From NCBI RefSeq assembly GCF_013375935.1, contig NZ_CP056117.1, forward strand, positions 3,534,001-3,598,000: 64,000 nucleotides of DNA, written 5' to 3'. The DNA comes from Enterobacter cloacae. Lineage in GTDB: Bacteria > Pseudomonadota > Gammaproteobacteria > Enterobacterales > Enterobacteriaceae. The position numbers and the translations under genes are program-made. The notes beneath the pieces are model-generated. The model worked only from the letters and a program-made list of their open reading frames with translations, did no database searches and was not told the DNA's origin. Within the stretch, counting starts at the first letter, position 1, and every line of letters begins with the position of its first letter. Positions 8,076 to 19,015 of the stretch are shown here, piece by piece.

Positions 8076-8928
8076 CTGCGAGGGCGTTACCCCCGTCATG
8101 CTGCGAAAGCGGTTACTGAAGTGGCTGGCGGAGCTAAACCCGCAGGCCAGCGCGATGTCGGTGAGCGGCGTGGTGGTGTGCTGCACCAGCGCTTTGGCTT
8201 TCTCCATGCGCCGCTGCATGACGTACTGATGCGGCGCCAGCCCCATCGACTGGCGGAACATCCTGGCAAAGTGATACTCGCTGAGCGCCGCCCGCCCGGC
8301 CAGCTCAGCCAGCGTCAGGGGCTGCGCAAGATTTTCTTCGATAAACGCCAGCACGTTGCGCAGCACAAACGGCGACAGCCCCCCCGGTAACCGCCGGCAG
8401 CTTCCACTGCACGCTGGAGTAATGCTGAACCAGGTGCGTCAGCAATAAGGTCGAGGCGGTGCTCAGGGTGAGCTGATTGGCGTTCTGCTGCCAGTCGCAG
8501 CCAAGCAGGAACTGGCGATACAGCGCGGTGATTTTCGGATCGCTGCCAAAGATCTTTTCATCCAGCGTCAGCGACAGCGGGCGTTTATCCCAGATTTTCT
8601 CTCCCACGTCCCGCAGATGCGCGTCGGTACAGTAGAGATGGACGAACGACAGGTCGTCACGAATATCCCACGTGGATTCACTCTCTTCAGGCATCAGGCA
8701 AAAACGATCCGGGCCGCCGCCGTTTTTCCAGCCGCCCGGCGTTTTTTGATAGCTTTCATAGCCGTCCGCCACGTACAGGCTGAGGGTGTGGTGGTTGCTT
8801 TTAACGGTGATCGTATCGTGCTTGTTGTACCAGGCCGCCAGTTGAATGCCAGAGTTGAGCGCGACGGTTTCCCGCAGCACCGCATTTTGCTGGCGTAACG
8901 TTTCAAAGGTGTCGTAAACGAGAGACAT
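8055..8928 (-). pseudogene. AraC-family transcriptional regulator, broken by a 1-nt frameshift in a C7 tract
   Basis: Two overlapping frames give an AraC-type protein of about 290 residues. Residues 1-~184 (MSLVYDTFETLRQQN... to KLPAVTGG) are the ligand/cupin part. The other frame has a complete double helix-turn-helix (FIEENLAQPLTLAELAG to GFSSASHFSNRFRSMTG). They join perfectly (PAVTGGLSPFVLRNVL) if one C is removed from the C7 run at 8379-8385. Everything else is intact, so this looks like a homopolymer sequencing error or a very recent slip rather than an old pseudogene. It is divergent from the EamA transporter gene at 9102, its likely target. Confidence 0.85.
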
Positions 8929-9101
8929 GGCCGTAAACAGGTGATTAATCAGATCGTCAGTCTAAGAAGTGTTGCAGCCTGTTACCAGCGTTCGGGCGAG
9001 AAAAAAGCGCAAGAATTTGCAAGTCCGGCGCAAGCCGGTGAAAGCCGCGCGCCCTCTTCTTCGCCACACTGGCATTTTCGCGGTATGAGAAGAGAGAAAC
9101 C

Positions 9102-9998
9102 ATGAACGCATTACTCTACGGGCTGGTCGTCGTGATTTGGGGGACGACCTGGATCGCCATATTCCTGCAGCAGGGGCCGGTGGCGGCACCGGTATCCATT
9201 TTCTGGCGCTTCGCCGTGGCCTGCGCCACGATGATGATCGTCTTAATCGCCCTTCGCCGCCTGCGCAGGCTGGCGCTGCGGGATCACCTCTACTGTGTGC
9301 TTCAGGGCTGCTGCGTGTTCTGCTTTAACTTCTGGTGTTTTTACGCCGCCGCGGCGCATATCAATACCGGGCTGGAGTCGGTGATTTTCTCGATGGCGGT
9401 GCTCTATAACGCCATCAACAGCCTTATTTTCTTCGGGCAGCGCCCTCCGGCTCGCTTCTGGACGGCGGCCGCGCTGGGGCTTATCGGGATCGTCACCCTG
9501 TTCTGGAACGATCTGCTCGCCAGCGGCTGGAGCGCGTCATTGCTCACCGGCATCGGCCTTTCCGCCCTCGGCACCTACGGCTTCTCGCTGGGGAACATGA
9601 TCAGCATGCGCCATCAGCGAAACGGGCTCGAAACCATGACCACCAACGCCTGGGCGATGCTCTACGGGACGGCGATCATGGGCGTCATCGCCCTCGCCAG
9701 AGGCGACAGCTTCATGCCGGAATGGACGGTGAGCTATATGGGCGCACTGCTTTACCTGGCCCTGTTTGGATCGGTGATTGCCTTCGGGGCCTACTTCACG
9801 CTGGTTGGCCGCATTGGCCCCGGCAAAGCCGCCTACAGCACCCTGCTTTTCCCGCTGGTGGCGCTGTCGATTTCAACGGTGTACGAAGGTTACGAGTGGC
9901 ACCTCAACGGCATCGTGGGCCTGCTGCTGATACTGGGAGGGAATATGGTGATGTTTACTAAGCCGGAAACCTGGTTCAGACGCCTGCGAACGGCATAA
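9102..9998 (+). CDS. EamA (DMT) family transporter
   Basis: The 298-residue protein has ten predicted membrane helices in two EamA repeats, each of about 140 residues. Typical features are the N-terminal VVIWGTTWIAIFLQQGPVAA, WRFAVACATMM and the second repeat ALLYLALFGSVIAFGAYFTLVGRIGPGKAAYSTLLFP. Members of the drug/metabolite superfamily usually export small metabolites or amino acids; the substrate here cannot be told. It is divergent from the AraC-type gene and ends at a bidirectional terminator shared with ydcL. Confidence 0.85.
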   Translation: MNALLYGLVVVIWGTTWIAIFLQQGPVAAPVSIFWRFAVACATMMIVLIALRRLRRLALRDHLYCVLQGCCVFCFNFWCFYAAAAHINTGLESVIFSMAVLYNAINSLIFFGQRPPARFWTAAALGLIGIVTLFWNDLLASGWSASLLTGIGLSALGTYGFSLGNMISMRHQRNGLETMTTNAWAMLYGTAIMGVIALARGDSFMPEWTVSYMGALLYLALFGSVIAFGAYFTLVGRIGPGKAAYSTLLFPLVALSISTVYEGYEWHLNGIVGLLLILGGNMVMFTKPETWFRRLRTA

Positions 9999-10001
9999 AA
10001 A

Positions 10002-10026
10002 AATGGCCTGCGTGATGCAGGCCATT
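10002..10026. terminator. Bidirectional terminator between the EamA gene and ydcL
   Basis: AATGGCCTGC-GTGAT-GCAGGCCATT is a perfect 10-bp stem with a 5-nt loop. A T-rich stretch follows on the plus strand and seven T on the minus strand, so it can serve both convergent genes. Confidence 0.8.
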
Positions 10027-10030
10027 TTCG

Positions 10031-10705
10031 TTATTTCGCTGTCTGATGCACGTCAAACATGGTGGCGTCCGTCGCCATGTCATCCACAACCTGCTTCAGC
10101 GTGGCAAAGGTCATAGGTGAATTTTCGTTATTCAGCTCTTTACCTTCCCCTTTACGAACCACCTTCACCACCGGTTTATTGGTCGCCGCGTCAATCAGTT
10201 CACCCTCGAAGAACAGGTGGGTATCCATGGTGCGGTGGCCGGTTGCCATCTGCGTACCTGCTACCACCAGCGCGACGGGCACCACTTCATAGAACTGGAG
10301 GCCTTCCTTCTGCGAACTCACGCCGGTGATGGCGCCGCGGAAAATCAGGCTACGCTTACCCGGCGTTGTGACGACAGGCTTACGGGTACCAATCGCCGTT
10401 TTCAGCTTCGTGTTGGTATAATTTAGCAGTTCATCAAGGGTTCTTTCCCCAATCTGGGTAGTCGGTTTAGGCGTAGGGTAATACGTAATCGGCGTCCAGA
10501 TTATGCTGTCGTAATTGGCTTCGTTATACGAAGGATCAACCCAGCGTAACGTCGGTTTTCCCGTTGCAGACGTTGTCTGCTGCAAGCCTGAATAGTCTTT
10601 TAAAAAGCCGGAGTACTGTTCGGGAGCGGCGACCTTAGATGAACAGCCAGCCAGCGCTAACAGACCAGAAAGCACTGCAACTTTAAAAAGAGTGTGAGTA
10701 CGCAT
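10031..10705 (-). CDS. ydcL: DUF3313-type lipoprotein YdcL
   Basis: The 224-residue product MRTHTLFKVAVLSGLLALAGCSSK has a lipoprotein signal with lipobox LAGC. The body (QYSGFLKDYSGLQQTTSATGK, LIFRGAITGV, VVPVALVVAGTQMATGHRT) is collinear with E. coli YdcL, whose place next to the teh/ydcO genes is also conserved. The residue after Cys is Ser, which favours outer-membrane sorting. Function unknown. The start was set at the signal peptide; a longer in-frame start at 10798 is unlikely. Confidence 0.88.
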   Translation of the reverse strand: MRTHTLFKVAVLSGLLALAGCSSKVAAPEQYSGFLKDYSGLQQTTSATGKPTLRWVDPSYNEANYDSIIWTPITYYPTPKPTTQIGERTLDELLNYTNTKLKTAIGTRKPVVTTPGKRSLIFRGAITGVSSQKEGLQFYEVVPVALVVAGTQMATGHRTMDTHLFFEGELIDAATNKPVVKVVRKGEGKELNNENSPMTFATLKQVVDDMATDATMFDVHQTAK

Positions 10706-10803
10706 GATAGTATTCCAGGTTATCTGCAAGTATGCACTTGAAGTTATAGCAAAAAAGGGAGATAGCCGTTGTAGCAAAAAATGACGAAGACAGCACAAAT
10801 CGT

Positions 10804-10831
10804 AAAAAAGTAGCCCGGACAGAAGCCGGGC
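10804..10831 (-). terminator. Terminator of the DppA-like gene
   Basis: On the minus strand GCCCGG and CCGGGC form a GC-rich stem followed by CTAC and a run of T. It lies just after the stop at 10840. Confidence 0.75.
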
Positions 10832-10839
10832 CGTGACCG

Positions 10840-12438
10840 TTACTCTTTAATGTCTACCTGCCAGAAAAGGTGCTTGCCGAAGGGGTCGATTTCATAGCCG
10901 CTCACCTCTTTACGCACTGGCTCAAAAATGGTCGAGTGGGCAATCATCACCGCAGGCATCTGGTCGTGCATCATCTGCTGCGCCTGTTTGTACAGCACCA
11001 CCCGTTCATCACGATCGGTTATCGATTTTGCTTTCGCAATCAGGTCATCGAAGGGCTTGTAACACCATTTTGCTGAATTCGATCCGCCGTTGGCTGAGGT
11101 GCAGGTAAAGAGCGGCCCGAAGAAGTTATCCGGATCGCCCGTGGCGGTTGTCCAGCCCATCAGCGCGGCCTGATGTTCCCCTCCCTTCACGCGCTTCAGG
11201 TATTCGCCCCATTCGTAGGTGACGATTTTGGTCTGCACGCCAATGCTCGCCCAGTCCGCCTGTATCATCTCCGCCATCCGCTTCGCGTTCGGGTTATACG
11301 GCCTTTGCACCGGCATTGCCCACAGGTCAACGCTCACGCCGTTAGCAAAACCGGCGTCCTTCAGCAGGGCTTTGGCTTTTTCTGGATCGTAGTCGTAGTC
11401 TTTCAGCTCGCCGTCGGCGCTCCAGACGCCCGGCGGCAGCAGGTTCTTCGCCGCCGTGCCGGTGCCGTGGAAAACCGCGTCAATTATCGCGGGTTTGTTA
11501 ATTGCCATCGCCAGCGCCTGGCGCACCTTTACGTTATCCAGCGGCGGCTTTTGCGTATTGAACGCCAGGAAGCCGGTATTCAGCCCGGCCTTGCTCATCA
11601 GATTGATGTCTTTGTTGGCCTTCATGCGCGGCAGGTCCGCCGGATTGGGGAACGGCATAACCTGACATTCGTTTTTCTCAACCTTCGCAAAACGCACCGA
11701 GGCGTCCGGGGTAATGGTAAACACCAGACGATCCAGCTTCGATTTCCCCTGCCAGTAGTCCGGGAAGGCGGTAAAGAGTATGCGTGAGTCCTTCTGGTAT
11801 TGCGCAAGCTTAAACGGACCGGTACCAATGGGCTGCATATCGACCTTTTCCGGCGTGCCCGCCTTAAGCATGGCGTCGGCATATTCCGCCGAAAGGATTG
11901 AGGCAAAATACCACGCCAGGTCGGCGACAAACGGCGCTTCCGGGTGCGCGAGGGTAAAGCGCACGGTGCGATCGTCAATTTTATCGATGGCGACGATCAG
12001 GCTGCCAAACTCCAGGCTTTCGAAGTTGGAGTAACTGCCGTTAGAGACGTTATGGTAAGGATGATTTACATCCTTCTGGCGCATAAACGAGAAAATCACG
12101 TCGTCGGCGTTGAAGTCGCGCGTCGGCGTGAACGCTTTGTTGCTGTGGAACTTCACCCCTTTACGCAGGTGGAAGGTGTACACCTTGCCATCGTCGCTCA
12201 CCTCCCAGCTTTCGGCCAGGCTCGGCACCAGCTCGGTGGTGCCGGGTTTAAAATCGACCAGACGGTTATACACCGGCACGGCGCTGGCATCCACGCTGGT
12301 TCCCGAGGTATACAGCTGTGGATTGAAGTTTTCCGGCGATCCTTCGGAGCAGTACACCAGCGTTTTTGCCGCGACGGTGGAACTGGCCGTCAGCGCAGCA
12401 AGCGCCAGCGCTATCATTGTGAATGTGCTTTTCATCAT
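10840..12438 (-). CDS. DppA-like dipeptide/oligopeptide ABC transporter substrate-binding protein
   Basis: The 532-residue protein has a signal peptide ending AATVAAK-like (SSTVAAKTLVYCSEGSPENF) and the SBP family 5 core, very like DppA: LVYCSEGSP, PIGTGPFKLAQYQKDSRI, WAMPVQRPYNPNAKRMAEMIQADW and VTYEWGEYLKR. It is a paralogue of DppA, expected to deliver di- or tripeptides to an inner-membrane importer. No permease or ATPase genes are next to it, so it probably borrows the dpp components. ATG codons at 12438 and 12435 are both possible behind AGGA. It is divergent from a PepT-like peptidase. Confidence 0.85.
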   Translation of the reverse strand: MMKSTFTMIALALAALTASSTVAAKTLVYCSEGSPENFNPQLYTSGTSVDASAVPVYNRLVDFKPGTTELVPSLAESWEVSDDGKVYTFHLRKGVKFHSNKAFTPTRDFNADDVIFSFMRQKDVNHPYHNVSNGSYSNFESLEFGSLIVAIDKIDDRTVRFTLAHPEAPFVADLAWYFASILSAEYADAMLKAGTPEKVDMQPIGTGPFKLAQYQKDSRILFTAFPDYWQGKSKLDRLVFTITPDASVRFAKVEKNECQVMPFPNPADLPRMKANKDINLMSKAGLNTGFLAFNTQKPPLDNVKVRQALAMAINKPAIIDAVFHGTGTAAKNLLPPGVWSADGELKDYDYDPEKAKALLKDAGFANGVSVDLWAMPVQRPYNPNAKRMAEMIQADWASIGVQTKIVTYEWGEYLKRVKGGEHQAALMGWTTATGDPDNFFGPLFTCTSANGGSNSAKWCYKPFDDLIAKAKSITDRDERVVLYKQAQQMMHDQMPAVMIAHSTIFEPVRKEVSGYEIDPFGKHLFWQVDIKE

Positions 12439-12546
12439 TTATTCCTGTCTTTTTAATTCGACGGCTAATTACTTCTTTTGCCATTCCATAAATAACATTA
12501 AAGTGATGGCGCAAACACATGAAAAATAAATACAGAAGGAATCACT

Positions 12547-13776
12547 ATGGCCTCCGAACTCTCCAGACAATTAACCCAACGTTTTTTTCGCTATCTCGCC
12601 ATTACCAGCCAGAGCGACCCGAAAGTAAAAACGCTGCCCTCCACGCCGGGCCAGCACGAGATGGCGCGGGAACTGGCGAACGAGCTGGAAAAGCTGGGCT
12701 TAAACGATATTGTAATTGATGAGTTCGCCACCGTAACCGCCGTTAAAAAAGGGAATATCCCCGGCGCGCCGCGGATAGGTTTTATTACCCATATCGACAC
12801 GGTAGACGTCGGTTTATCACCGGATATTCATCCACAAATATTAACGTTTACGGGCGATAATCTCTGCCTGAATAAAGATAAAGGGATCTGGCTGCGCGTA
12901 AAAGAACACCCGGAAATTCTGGCTTACCCCAATGAGGAGATTATTTTCAGCGACGGAACCAGCGTATTAGGCGCAGATAATAAAGCGGCGGTGACCGTGG
13001 TGATGACGGTGCTGGAAAACCTGACCGCAGAGCATAAGCATGGCGATATTGTGGTGGCGTTTGTGCCCGACGAGGAGATTGGCCTGTGCGGCGCCAAAGC
13101 GCTGGATCTGAAACGCTTCGACGTGGATTTTGCCTGGACCATCGACTGCTGCGAGCTGGGGGAGATCGTTTACGAGAACTTCAACGCGGCGGCGGCTGAA
13201 ATTCGCTTTACCGGCGTAACGGCCCACCCCATGTCTGCCAAAGGGGTGCTGGTGAATCCGCTTCTGATGGCTACGGATTACATCAGCCATTTCGATCGCA
13301 AGCAAACCCCGGAATGCACCGAGGGCCGCGAGGGGTACGTCTGGTTTAACGGCATTCAGGCCGGACAAAACGAGGCGATCCTGAAGGCCAACATCCGCGA
13401 TTTTGATAAAGACGGTTTTGCCGCCCGCAAGCAGCAGATCGCCGACGTGGCGGCGCAGATTGCCGCACGATACCCCACGGCAGGCGTGGAGTATCGCATC
13501 GAGGACACCTACAGCAATATCAGCAATGCCATTGGGGAAGACCGCCGCGCCATCGACTTGATGTTCGAGGCGATGGCGTCGCTCGGGATCGCGCCTAAGC
13601 CGATCCCCATGCGCGGCGGCACCGATGGCGCAGCCCTGTCGGCTAAAGGCTTGCTCACCCCGAACTTCTTCACCGGTGCCCATAACTTCCACTCGAAGTT
13701 TGAGTTTTTACCGCTGTCGTCGTTCGAGGCGTCCTATCGCACTGCCCTGCAACTCTGCCTGCTGGCGGCGCGTTAG
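12547..13776 (+). CDS. PepT-like tripeptidase (M20B metallopeptidase)
   Basis: The 409-residue protein shows the M20 two-zinc site: H82 and D84 in THIDTVD, the bridging Asp in LGADNKAAV, the catalytic Glu pair in VPDEEIG, the Asp of [10 protein letters not shown] and the late His in [11 protein letters not shown]. The dimerisation domain falls at about residues 210-320. PepT removes the N-terminal residue from tripeptides in the cytosol. It is diverged from E. coli PepT (for example GLCGAK after the EE pair), so it is probably a second peptidase, not the main pepT. It starts behind AGAAGGA and is divergent from the DppA-like gene, suggesting a shared peptide-scavenging function. Confidence 0.85.
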   Translation: MASELSRQLTQRFFRYLAITSQSDPKVKTLPSTPGQHEMARELANELEKLGLNDIVIDEFATVTAVKKGNIPGAPRIGFITHIDTVDVGLSPDIHPQILTFTGDNLCLNKDKGIWLRVKEHPEILAYPNEEIIFSDGTSVLGADNKAAVTVVMTVLENLTAEHKHGDIVVAFVPDEEIGLCGAKALDLKRFDVDFAWTIDCCELGEIVYENFNAAAAEIRFTGVTAHPMSAKGVLVNPLLMATDYISHFDRKQTPECTEGREGYVWFNGIQAGQNEAILKANIRDFDKDGFAARKQQIADVAAQIAARYPTAGVEYRIEDTYSNISNAIGEDRRAIDLMFEAMASLGIAPKPIPMRGGTDGAALSAKGLLTPNFFTGAHNFHSKFEFLPLSSFEASYRTALQLCLLAAR

Positions 13777-14366
13777 GCGGGCTTGCGCGCCAGCATAGTG
13801 GCGAAGCGCAGCTTGATACGGTTGCCGTTGGCGTCGGTGCGGTGAAGCTCACCCACCTCTTCGTTGTACCTGAGCAACTCCCAGCCTTCGTAGTAGTGGC
13901 TCAGCTCACCGGTTTTGAACGCAAACGGGAAGCCAACGGTGCAGGGATAATCTTCCGTATCCATCGCGGCAACAATCAGGTTGTAGCCGCCCGGCTTAGT
14001 GCAGCGCTGCATGTTGGCGATCAGGCCTGGGATGGTTTTCGCCTCAAGGAACATCAGCACAACGGTGGAAAGGATAAAATCGTACTCGCCCTCAAAGCTC
14101 AGGCTGTTCAGATCCCTGATAGCCGTTTGCAGGTTCGCGATCCCCTCCGCCGCCCTGATGCGCTCGATGTTATCGATGCTCATGGGGTTTTTATCCCACA
14201 CCGTTACGTCATAACCGTTCGCGGCCAGGTACAGGCTGTTACGCCCATTACCGCAACCCAGATCGAGCGTTTTACCCGGCTTAACGATTTCCGCGCTGTA
14301 AAGCACCTCCGAGTGCGTGCGGGTCAGACCATACTTCTCGGTAAAGTAGTTTTCATCGACAGTCAT
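13773..14366 (-). CDS. tehB: Tellurite methyltransferase TehB
   Basis: The 197-residue SAM-dependent methyltransferase has motif [22 protein letters not shown] at about residues 34-54, then [23 protein letters not shown] and [14 protein letters not shown]. It is collinear with E. coli TehB, which methylates tellurite and selenium species. Its ATG overlaps the tehA stop by one nucleotide (TAATG), so translation is coupled. The gene overlaps the convergent PepT-like gene by 4 nt. Confidence 0.95.
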   Translation of the reverse strand: MTVDENYFTEKYGLTRTHSEVLYSAEIVKPGKTLDLGCGNGRNSLYLAANGYDVTVWDKNPMSIDNIERIRAAEGIANLQTAIRDLNSLSFEGEYDFILSTVVLMFLEAKTIPGLIANMQRCTKPGGYNLIVAAMDTEDYPCTVGFPFAFKTGELSHYYEGWELLRYNEEVGELHRTDANGNRIKLRFATMLARKPA

Positions 14367-15361
14367 TATTTTTCCTCAGGTTGCATAAGCAGTGCTTTAT
14401 CAGCGCGCACCAGAAGTTTGCCCTGCATCAGCAAGATAAATGTACGGACCAGCAGCATCGCGATGATGCAGTTGGTGAAAATAAACAGCGGAACGGCAAT
14501 GGCATGGAAGAACCCCGACGGGCTGCTCTGCCCCAGGTGTAAGCCGGTGGTCGCCAGCGCCGACACGCCGAACGAGAAGCTCCAGAACGAGGCGTTAAAC
14601 GGCTGCGACAGGTACCACGGCATCAGACGCAGCATAAACAGCAGCTGCAGCAGGCCATACCCGAACAGCATTTTCGCAAAGGTATCCGCTTCGCCGCCGT
14701 TAACGCTAAGCCAGGCGCTACAGGCCACCAGCGCGGGCGCAAGCTGGATCCCGAGGGAAGTACGAAGCGCAGCGGGCAGTTCTCCTGCGCTGCGCAGGCG
14801 CTGCAGAATGACCGGCTCCAGGCTCAGCCACGAAAACACTCCGGCGCCGAGAAATACCAGCCCCGCATCATGAAAACCCAGCGCGCCGCAGGCCATCGCG
14901 CTGATAAAATTGTTCGCCACGGTCGGCAGATATAATCCGGGCGTAGTGGCCTCCTGCGGATGCTTTCCGCGCCACAGCCCGGCGCTTTGCCAGGCGGCAT
15001 ACGAAAGCTGGATCGCCACCCCCATGCCAAACAGCCCCAGCGACACCGGGCGGTACCAGGGTACAAAGCCGATGGCCACCAGCATCGTTGTGGCGGGAAA
15101 CAGGCTGACAAAACTGCTCATCACCGGATGGCGCATCTCCGCCAGCACGCTCTTCGGAAACCGTACCGCGCGGGTGATAAACGCTACGCTCAAGAGGAAC
15201 CAGATCGTCACCGCCAGCGCGACCAGGATCTCCCCCGGCCACCGCGTAACCGGCCAGAGGGTACTGGCGTAACGCCAGGCGAACCCCATGCCAATGGTGC
15301 CCAGCACCATACCAAAATAGCCCGCGGGTAAGTTAAGAACGCGTTGGTTTTCATTATGCAT
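14366..15361 (-). CDS. tehA: Tellurite resistance/dicarboxylate transporter family protein TehA
   Basis: The 331-residue integral membrane protein has ten membrane helices of the TehA/SLAC1 fold. Recognisable parts are [70 protein letters not shown] and [23 protein letters not shown], which carries conserved pore residues. It is an anion-channel relative that gives tellurite resistance with TehB when overproduced. First gene of the tehAB operon, divergent from ydcK. Confidence 0.95.
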   Translation of the reverse strand: MHNENQRVLNLPAGYFGMVLGTIGMGFAWRYASTLWPVTRWPGEILVALAVTIWFLLSVAFITRAVRFPKSVLAEMRHPVMSSFVSLFPATTMLVAIGFVPWYRPVSLGLFGMGVAIQLSYAAWQSAGLWRGKHPQEATTPGLYLPTVANNFISAMACGALGFHDAGLVFLGAGVFSWLSLEPVILQRLRSAGELPAALRTSLGIQLAPALVACSAWLSVNGGEADTFAKMLFGYGLLQLLFMLRLMPWYLSQPFNASFWSFSFGVSALATTGLHLGQSSPSGFFHAIAVPLFIFTNCIIAMLLVRTFILLMQGKLLVRADKALLMQPEEK

Positions 15362-15482
15362 TTTTTTTAAAGTTTAAAATGTATTTGAAATGCCATTTTA
15401 AGAGGTTTCGTTCAAAGACGCCAGCATTTCGAAAAGCCAAAAGTTTGCTACGTTTAGTGAAGGGCTTCTCAGGGATACTACC

Positions 15483-16463
15483 ATGACAAAATACCGGCTC
15501 AGCGACGACACCCGGCTCTGGCACTGGCTGGACGGTGCGACGCCGCGCACCACCACCCTCAGGCAGATCGTTGCGTTGTGCGATTTTAGCGATGTTGTCA
15601 GCGGGACAAAAGGCGGATGGGTCGAAGACGAGCGCGCGCTCGCACAGGACGGCGCGTGCTGGATTTACGATGAAAACAGCGTGGCGTTCGCCGGCGCCCG
15701 AATAACCGGTAACGCCCGCCTCACCCGGCCCTGCACCGTCAGCCACCGCGCGCAGGTTGGCGGCAACAGCTGGCTGGATGCCGCAGAGGTGAGCCACGGC
15801 GCGGTGATAAGTGACAACGTCACGATTCAGCAGTCTACGGTCCGCGGCGAGTGCCATATCGCTGGCGACGCGCGGGTACTGCATAACAGCACGATCGTCG
15901 CAGCCAAAGGGCTAACCCCGGACCATGATCAGATCCTCAAAATTTACGACAGGGCCACGGTCAGCCAGTCGCGGATTGTCCATCAGGCGCAAATTTACGG
16001 CGATGCCATGGTGACGCACGCCTTCGTTGAGCACCGTGCGGAGGTGTTCGATCGCGCCATTCTTGAGGGCAACGAGATAAATAACGTCTGGGTCTGCGAC
16101 TGCGCCAAAGTGTACGGCAACGCCCGCCTGCTGGCTGGCCTGGACGACGATGCTATCCCCACCGTGCGCTACAGTTCACAAATAGCGGAAAACGCCCTCG
16201 TAGAAGGCAACTGCGTCATTAAGCACCACGTGTTAATTGGCGGCGAGGCGCGGCTACGGGGCGGCCCGATCCTGATTGACGACAGGGTCGTGATCCAGGG
16301 GCGCGCGCGCATCGTCGGCGATGTGCTGATTGAGCATCAGGTGGAGATAACAGACGATGCGGTTATCGAAGCGTTTGAGGGCGAGAGCATTCACGTTCGG
16401 GGAGTAAAGGCAATCAACGGCAGCGCGCGGATCACCCGAACGCCCCTGCTGGGGGCGCTATAG
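15483..16463 (+). CDS. ydcK: Left-handed beta-helix (hexapeptide-repeat) protein YdcK
   Basis: The 326-residue protein starts [18 protein letters not shown] and is made of hexapeptide-like turns ([57 protein letters not shown]), the left-handed beta helix found in many acyltransferases. It corresponds to E. coli YdcK, next to rimL and tehA as here. Function is unknown. The last 6 nt overlap the convergent rimL stop. Confidence 0.88.
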   Translation: MTKYRLSDDTRLWHWLDGATPRTTTLRQIVALCDFSDVVSGTKGGWVEDERALAQDGACWIYDENSVAFAGARITGNARLTRPCTVSHRAQVGGNSWLDAAEVSHGAVISDNVTIQQSTVRGECHIAGDARVLHNSTIVAAKGLTPDHDQILKIYDRATVSQSRIVHQAQIYGDAMVTHAFVEHRAEVFDRAILEGNEINNVWVCDCAKVYGNARLLAGLDDDAIPTVRYSSQIAENALVEGNCVIKHHVLIGGEARLRGGPILIDDRVVIQGRARIVGDVLIEHQVEITDDAVIEAFEGESIHVRGVKAINGSARITRTPLLGAL

Positions 16464-16997
16464 GGGAAAAATTCTGGCGTAGAGGTTTACGTCATCGTAG
16501 CGGCCGTTCAGCATTTCGGCCTCCCGCAGGCACCCTTCCAGCGCAAAACCGTTGCGCTGGGCCACGCGGTTACTGCTCAGGTTATCCACCCGGCACTTGA
16601 TGACAAAGCGGCGGATCTCGCCGCGCCCGACGTAATAGCGCATAAACGCCCGTAGCGCCTGAGAGAGAATGCCCTTCCCCTGTTGCCCTTCGTCGAGCCA
16701 GTAGCCGATGTACCCGGCTTTGTTCGCAGGCTCAATCGCATTGAACGACAGCACGCCGGCCAGCTCGTCTTTAAAGAAAATCAGGAACATTTTGGCGTAG
16801 CCGCGCTGGTGCAGCATCTGGTTGCTCTGCACGTTGCGGCGGGTATCTTCTTCGGAGCCCACGTGCTGCGCCCAGTCGAAGGCGGTTTGCAGCCAGATTT
16901 TATTTTTGACAACGAGGCCGTGCAGGTCGGCGGTATACCGCTCTTCGACGGCGCGAAGCTCGATATCCTGGTTCACGGGGATAATTTCTGAAGACAT
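16458..16997 (-). CDS. rimL: Ribosomal protein L12 serine N-acetyltransferase RimL
   Basis: The 179-residue GNAT protein matches E. coli RimL in length and sequence: [51 protein letters not shown] (the acetyl-CoA-binding Q/R-x-x-G-x-G/A motif) and [22 protein letters not shown]. It acetylates the N-terminal Ser of L12 to give L7. It ends against ydcK. E. coli has ydcH between opgD and rimL; that gene is missing here. Confidence 0.93.
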   Translation of the reverse strand: MSSEIIPVNQDIELRAVEERYTADLHGLVVKNKIWLQTAFDWAQHVGSEEDTRRNVQSNQMLHQRGYAKMFLIFFKDELAGVLSFNAIEPANKAGYIGYWLDEGQQGKGILSQALRAFMRYYVGRGEIRRFVIKCRVDNLSSNRVAQRNGFALEGCLREAEMLNGRYDDVNLYARIFPL

Positions 16998-17009
16998 AGG
17001 CCTCTCACT

Positions 17010-17037
17010 TGCCGGGTAAGCGTGGCGCCACCCGGCA
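17010..17037. repeat. REP-type palindromic repeat between rimL and opgD
   Basis: An inverted repeat TGCCGGGT...ACCCGGCA encloses AAGCGTGGCGCC, the layout of enterobacterial REP elements (GCCGGGTGGCGC...ACGCTTACCCGGC on the minus strand). It lies in the 53-bp gap between rimL and opgD. Confidence 0.75.
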
Positions 17038-17050
17038 CGGTTTCATAAAG

Positions 17051-18706
17051 CTAGCGCATGATCCGGTCGTCAACGTAGTTACGCTTGTCCGGCGCTGGCG
17101 GGAAGTACTGATACAGCCAGGTTTCGCTGATGGCGTCGCCCTGACAGCGCAGGAACAGGCGCATATCTACCGGCTCGGTAGAGTCAGAGGTTGGATACCA
17201 GTCAAACAGAATGCGATACCCGTCGAACGGCTCGACGTAGAGGATCTCCACCTGCTTCGCTTCACCGCTGGAAAGGGTAATCACCGGCTCAATGCCCTTC
17301 GGCGCGGCGGCCTTCAGATCGCCACCGACGAAATCAATGGCAAAGCGACGCGCCCACACTTTCGGGTAGTGCTCGCCCGGCGCCCAGCCTTCAGGGAAGC
17401 CGCCCATGCCGGTGCGGGTCGCGTAGACGTTAGCCAGCGGCGAGCGCACCGGAGGCTGCGCGCTCCAGGTAAGACGGTATTTGTAGTTCAGCTCGTCGCC
17501 CGCTTCTACCGCTTTTTCCGGCTGCCAGAAGCAGACCACGTTATCCAGCGTTTCACCGGTGGTCGGGATCTCCATCAGCGCGATGGAGCCTTTGCCCCAG
17601 CTATTGCGCGGCCCCACCCACAGGCTCGGACGCTTGTTGTACCAGCCCATCACGTCCTGATAGTGGGAGAAGTCGCGATCAAGCTGCAGCAGGCCAAAGC
17701 CTTTCGGGTTTTTATCCTGGAAGGCGTTGAACTGCAGTTTTTGCGGGTTGTTCAGCGGACGGCAGATCCACTCGCCGTTGCCGCGCCACATCGCCAGACG
17801 ATCCGAGTCATGGATCTGCGGATGGATGGTGTCACACATGCGGCGTTCGTTGTTGCCGCAGCTAAACATGCTGGTCATCGGCGCGATGCCGAGCTGCTTG
17901 ATGTCTTTGCGCGCGTAAAGATGGTTTTCCACGTCCATGATCACCTGGCTCTTCTCGCAGTGGATCACGAACTTATAGGCACCGGTAATGCTCGGGCTGT
18001 CCAGCAGCGCGTAAACGGTAAAGGTCGTATCCCCCGGCTTAACGGTTTCAAACCAGAAGGAGGTGAAGTCCGGGAACTCTTCCGGCGTGTCGGTAAAGGT
18101 ATCTACCGCCAGACCGCGCGCGGAAAGGCCGTACTGGTAGGTATCATCTACCGCGCGGAAGTAGCTTGCGCCCAGGAACGAAACGATGTCGCGCCGCGCC
18201 AGCTCGGGCGCTTTAAAGACGCGGAATCCGGCAAACCCGAGATCGCTCTGCCCTTCAAGCTGTTTAGTGTCCACGCCCGTATCGCCGTAGCTGAACAGCT
18301 CGGGACGGAAATGGATCTCACGCGCCTGTGAGGTGCTTTGATCCAGCGAGAACATGCGCACGCGGCGACGAAACCCCATCCCCATATGGAAGAACTGGGC
18401 GTCCAGCTGACGGCCTTCAATGTTATTCCACAGGGACTGCTTCTCATCGTAACGGATGGCGTTGTACGCCTGCGGCGTCATGGTCGCCAGCGTTTCCGGC
18501 AGCGGACGCGGCGCACCGCCCCACGGGGTTTTCGCCAGATCGTGCGCCATGGATTGCAGGACGCTGAAGTCAAAGCGATGGCTCTGACCGTCCGCAATGT
18601 CGGAATCAGCAGCATACGCCGCCTGGGAAAACAGAGAAGCAAGGCCAGAAGTGCCGCTCAGGGCAGCCATTGCCAGGGAACCTTTGAGAAAACGTCTGCG
18701 ATTCAT
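17051..18706 (-). CDS. opgD: Osmoregulated periplasmic glucan biosynthesis protein D
   Basis: The 551-residue product has the same length as E. coli OpgD (MdoD). It starts [20 protein letters not shown], a twin-arginine signal, and continues with the OpgG/OpgD domain (QRFDF-type opening [46 protein letters not shown]). OpgD shapes the backbone of osmoregulated periplasmic glucans in the periplasm. The chosen start follows the Tat motif; a longer in-frame start at 18790 would bury the signal. The long 5' gap carries an ERIC-like repeat. Confidence 0.95.
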   Translation of the reverse strand: MNRRRFLKGSLAMAALSGTSGLASLFSQAAYAADSDIADGQSHRFDFSVLQSMAHDLAKTPWGGAPRPLPETLATMTPQAYNAIRYDEKQSLWNNIEGRQLDAQFFHMGMGFRRRVRMFSLDQSTSQAREIHFRPELFSYGDTGVDTKQLEGQSDLGFAGFRVFKAPELARRDIVSFLGASYFRAVDDTYQYGLSARGLAVDTFTDTPEEFPDFTSFWFETVKPGDTTFTVYALLDSPSITGAYKFVIHCEKSQVIMDVENHLYARKDIKQLGIAPMTSMFSCGNNERRMCDTIHPQIHDSDRLAMWRGNGEWICRPLNNPQKLQFNAFQDKNPKGFGLLQLDRDFSHYQDVMGWYNKRPSLWVGPRNSWGKGSIALMEIPTTGETLDNVVCFWQPEKAVEAGDELNYKYRLTWSAQPPVRSPLANVYATRTGMGGFPEGWAPGEHYPKVWARRFAIDFVGGDLKAAAPKGIEPVITLSSGEAKQVEILYVEPFDGYRILFDWYPTSDSTEPVDMRLFLRCQGDAISETWLYQYFPPAPDKRNYVDDRIMR

Positions 18707-18930
18707 GCCTGAGAAAACGTCCTTATGGTCGTGTGAGTGCGTTTCGCGCGCGGCGAAATGACGGCAAGAAAGAACGCACAGCCTAAACAAAAACGGTTAA
18801 GAATCCAATTGTTGGCGGGTGATTATCTGAACAAACTGAGAAATATTTTCTGTCGACCAGAACGGCCTGAAAGTGGTGTAAAAAACAGTAAATACGCAAA
18901 ATCATTCATGCTGGATCAAGGCGACAGGTG

Positions 18931-19013
18931 TGTGGATCATCAGGAGCTTACTTTAGAAAGTGACTGGGGTGAGCAGACGAAGGCAGCGCAGAGGCAGCAT
19001 GAAGGATGAAGCG
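18931..19013 (+). repeat. Partial ERIC (IRU) element
   Basis: The stretch contains CAGGAGCTTACTTTAG, then AAGTGACTGGGGTGAGC, then a GGCAGCATGAAGGATGA tail. These are the conserved central and right parts of the enterobacterial repetitive intergenic consensus. The left half of the ~127-bp element is not recognisable, so this is a truncated or diverged copy. Confidence 0.75.
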
Positions 19014-19015
19014 TA

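Noticed and set aside
12439..12546. CRP site in the DppA-like/PepT-like promoter gap
   Set aside because: Only an AGTGA half-site is visible; the second half does not match.
17009..18331. 440-codon open frame opposite opgD
   Set aside because: Arg/His-rich composition typical of an antisense frame; opgD is full length and conserved.
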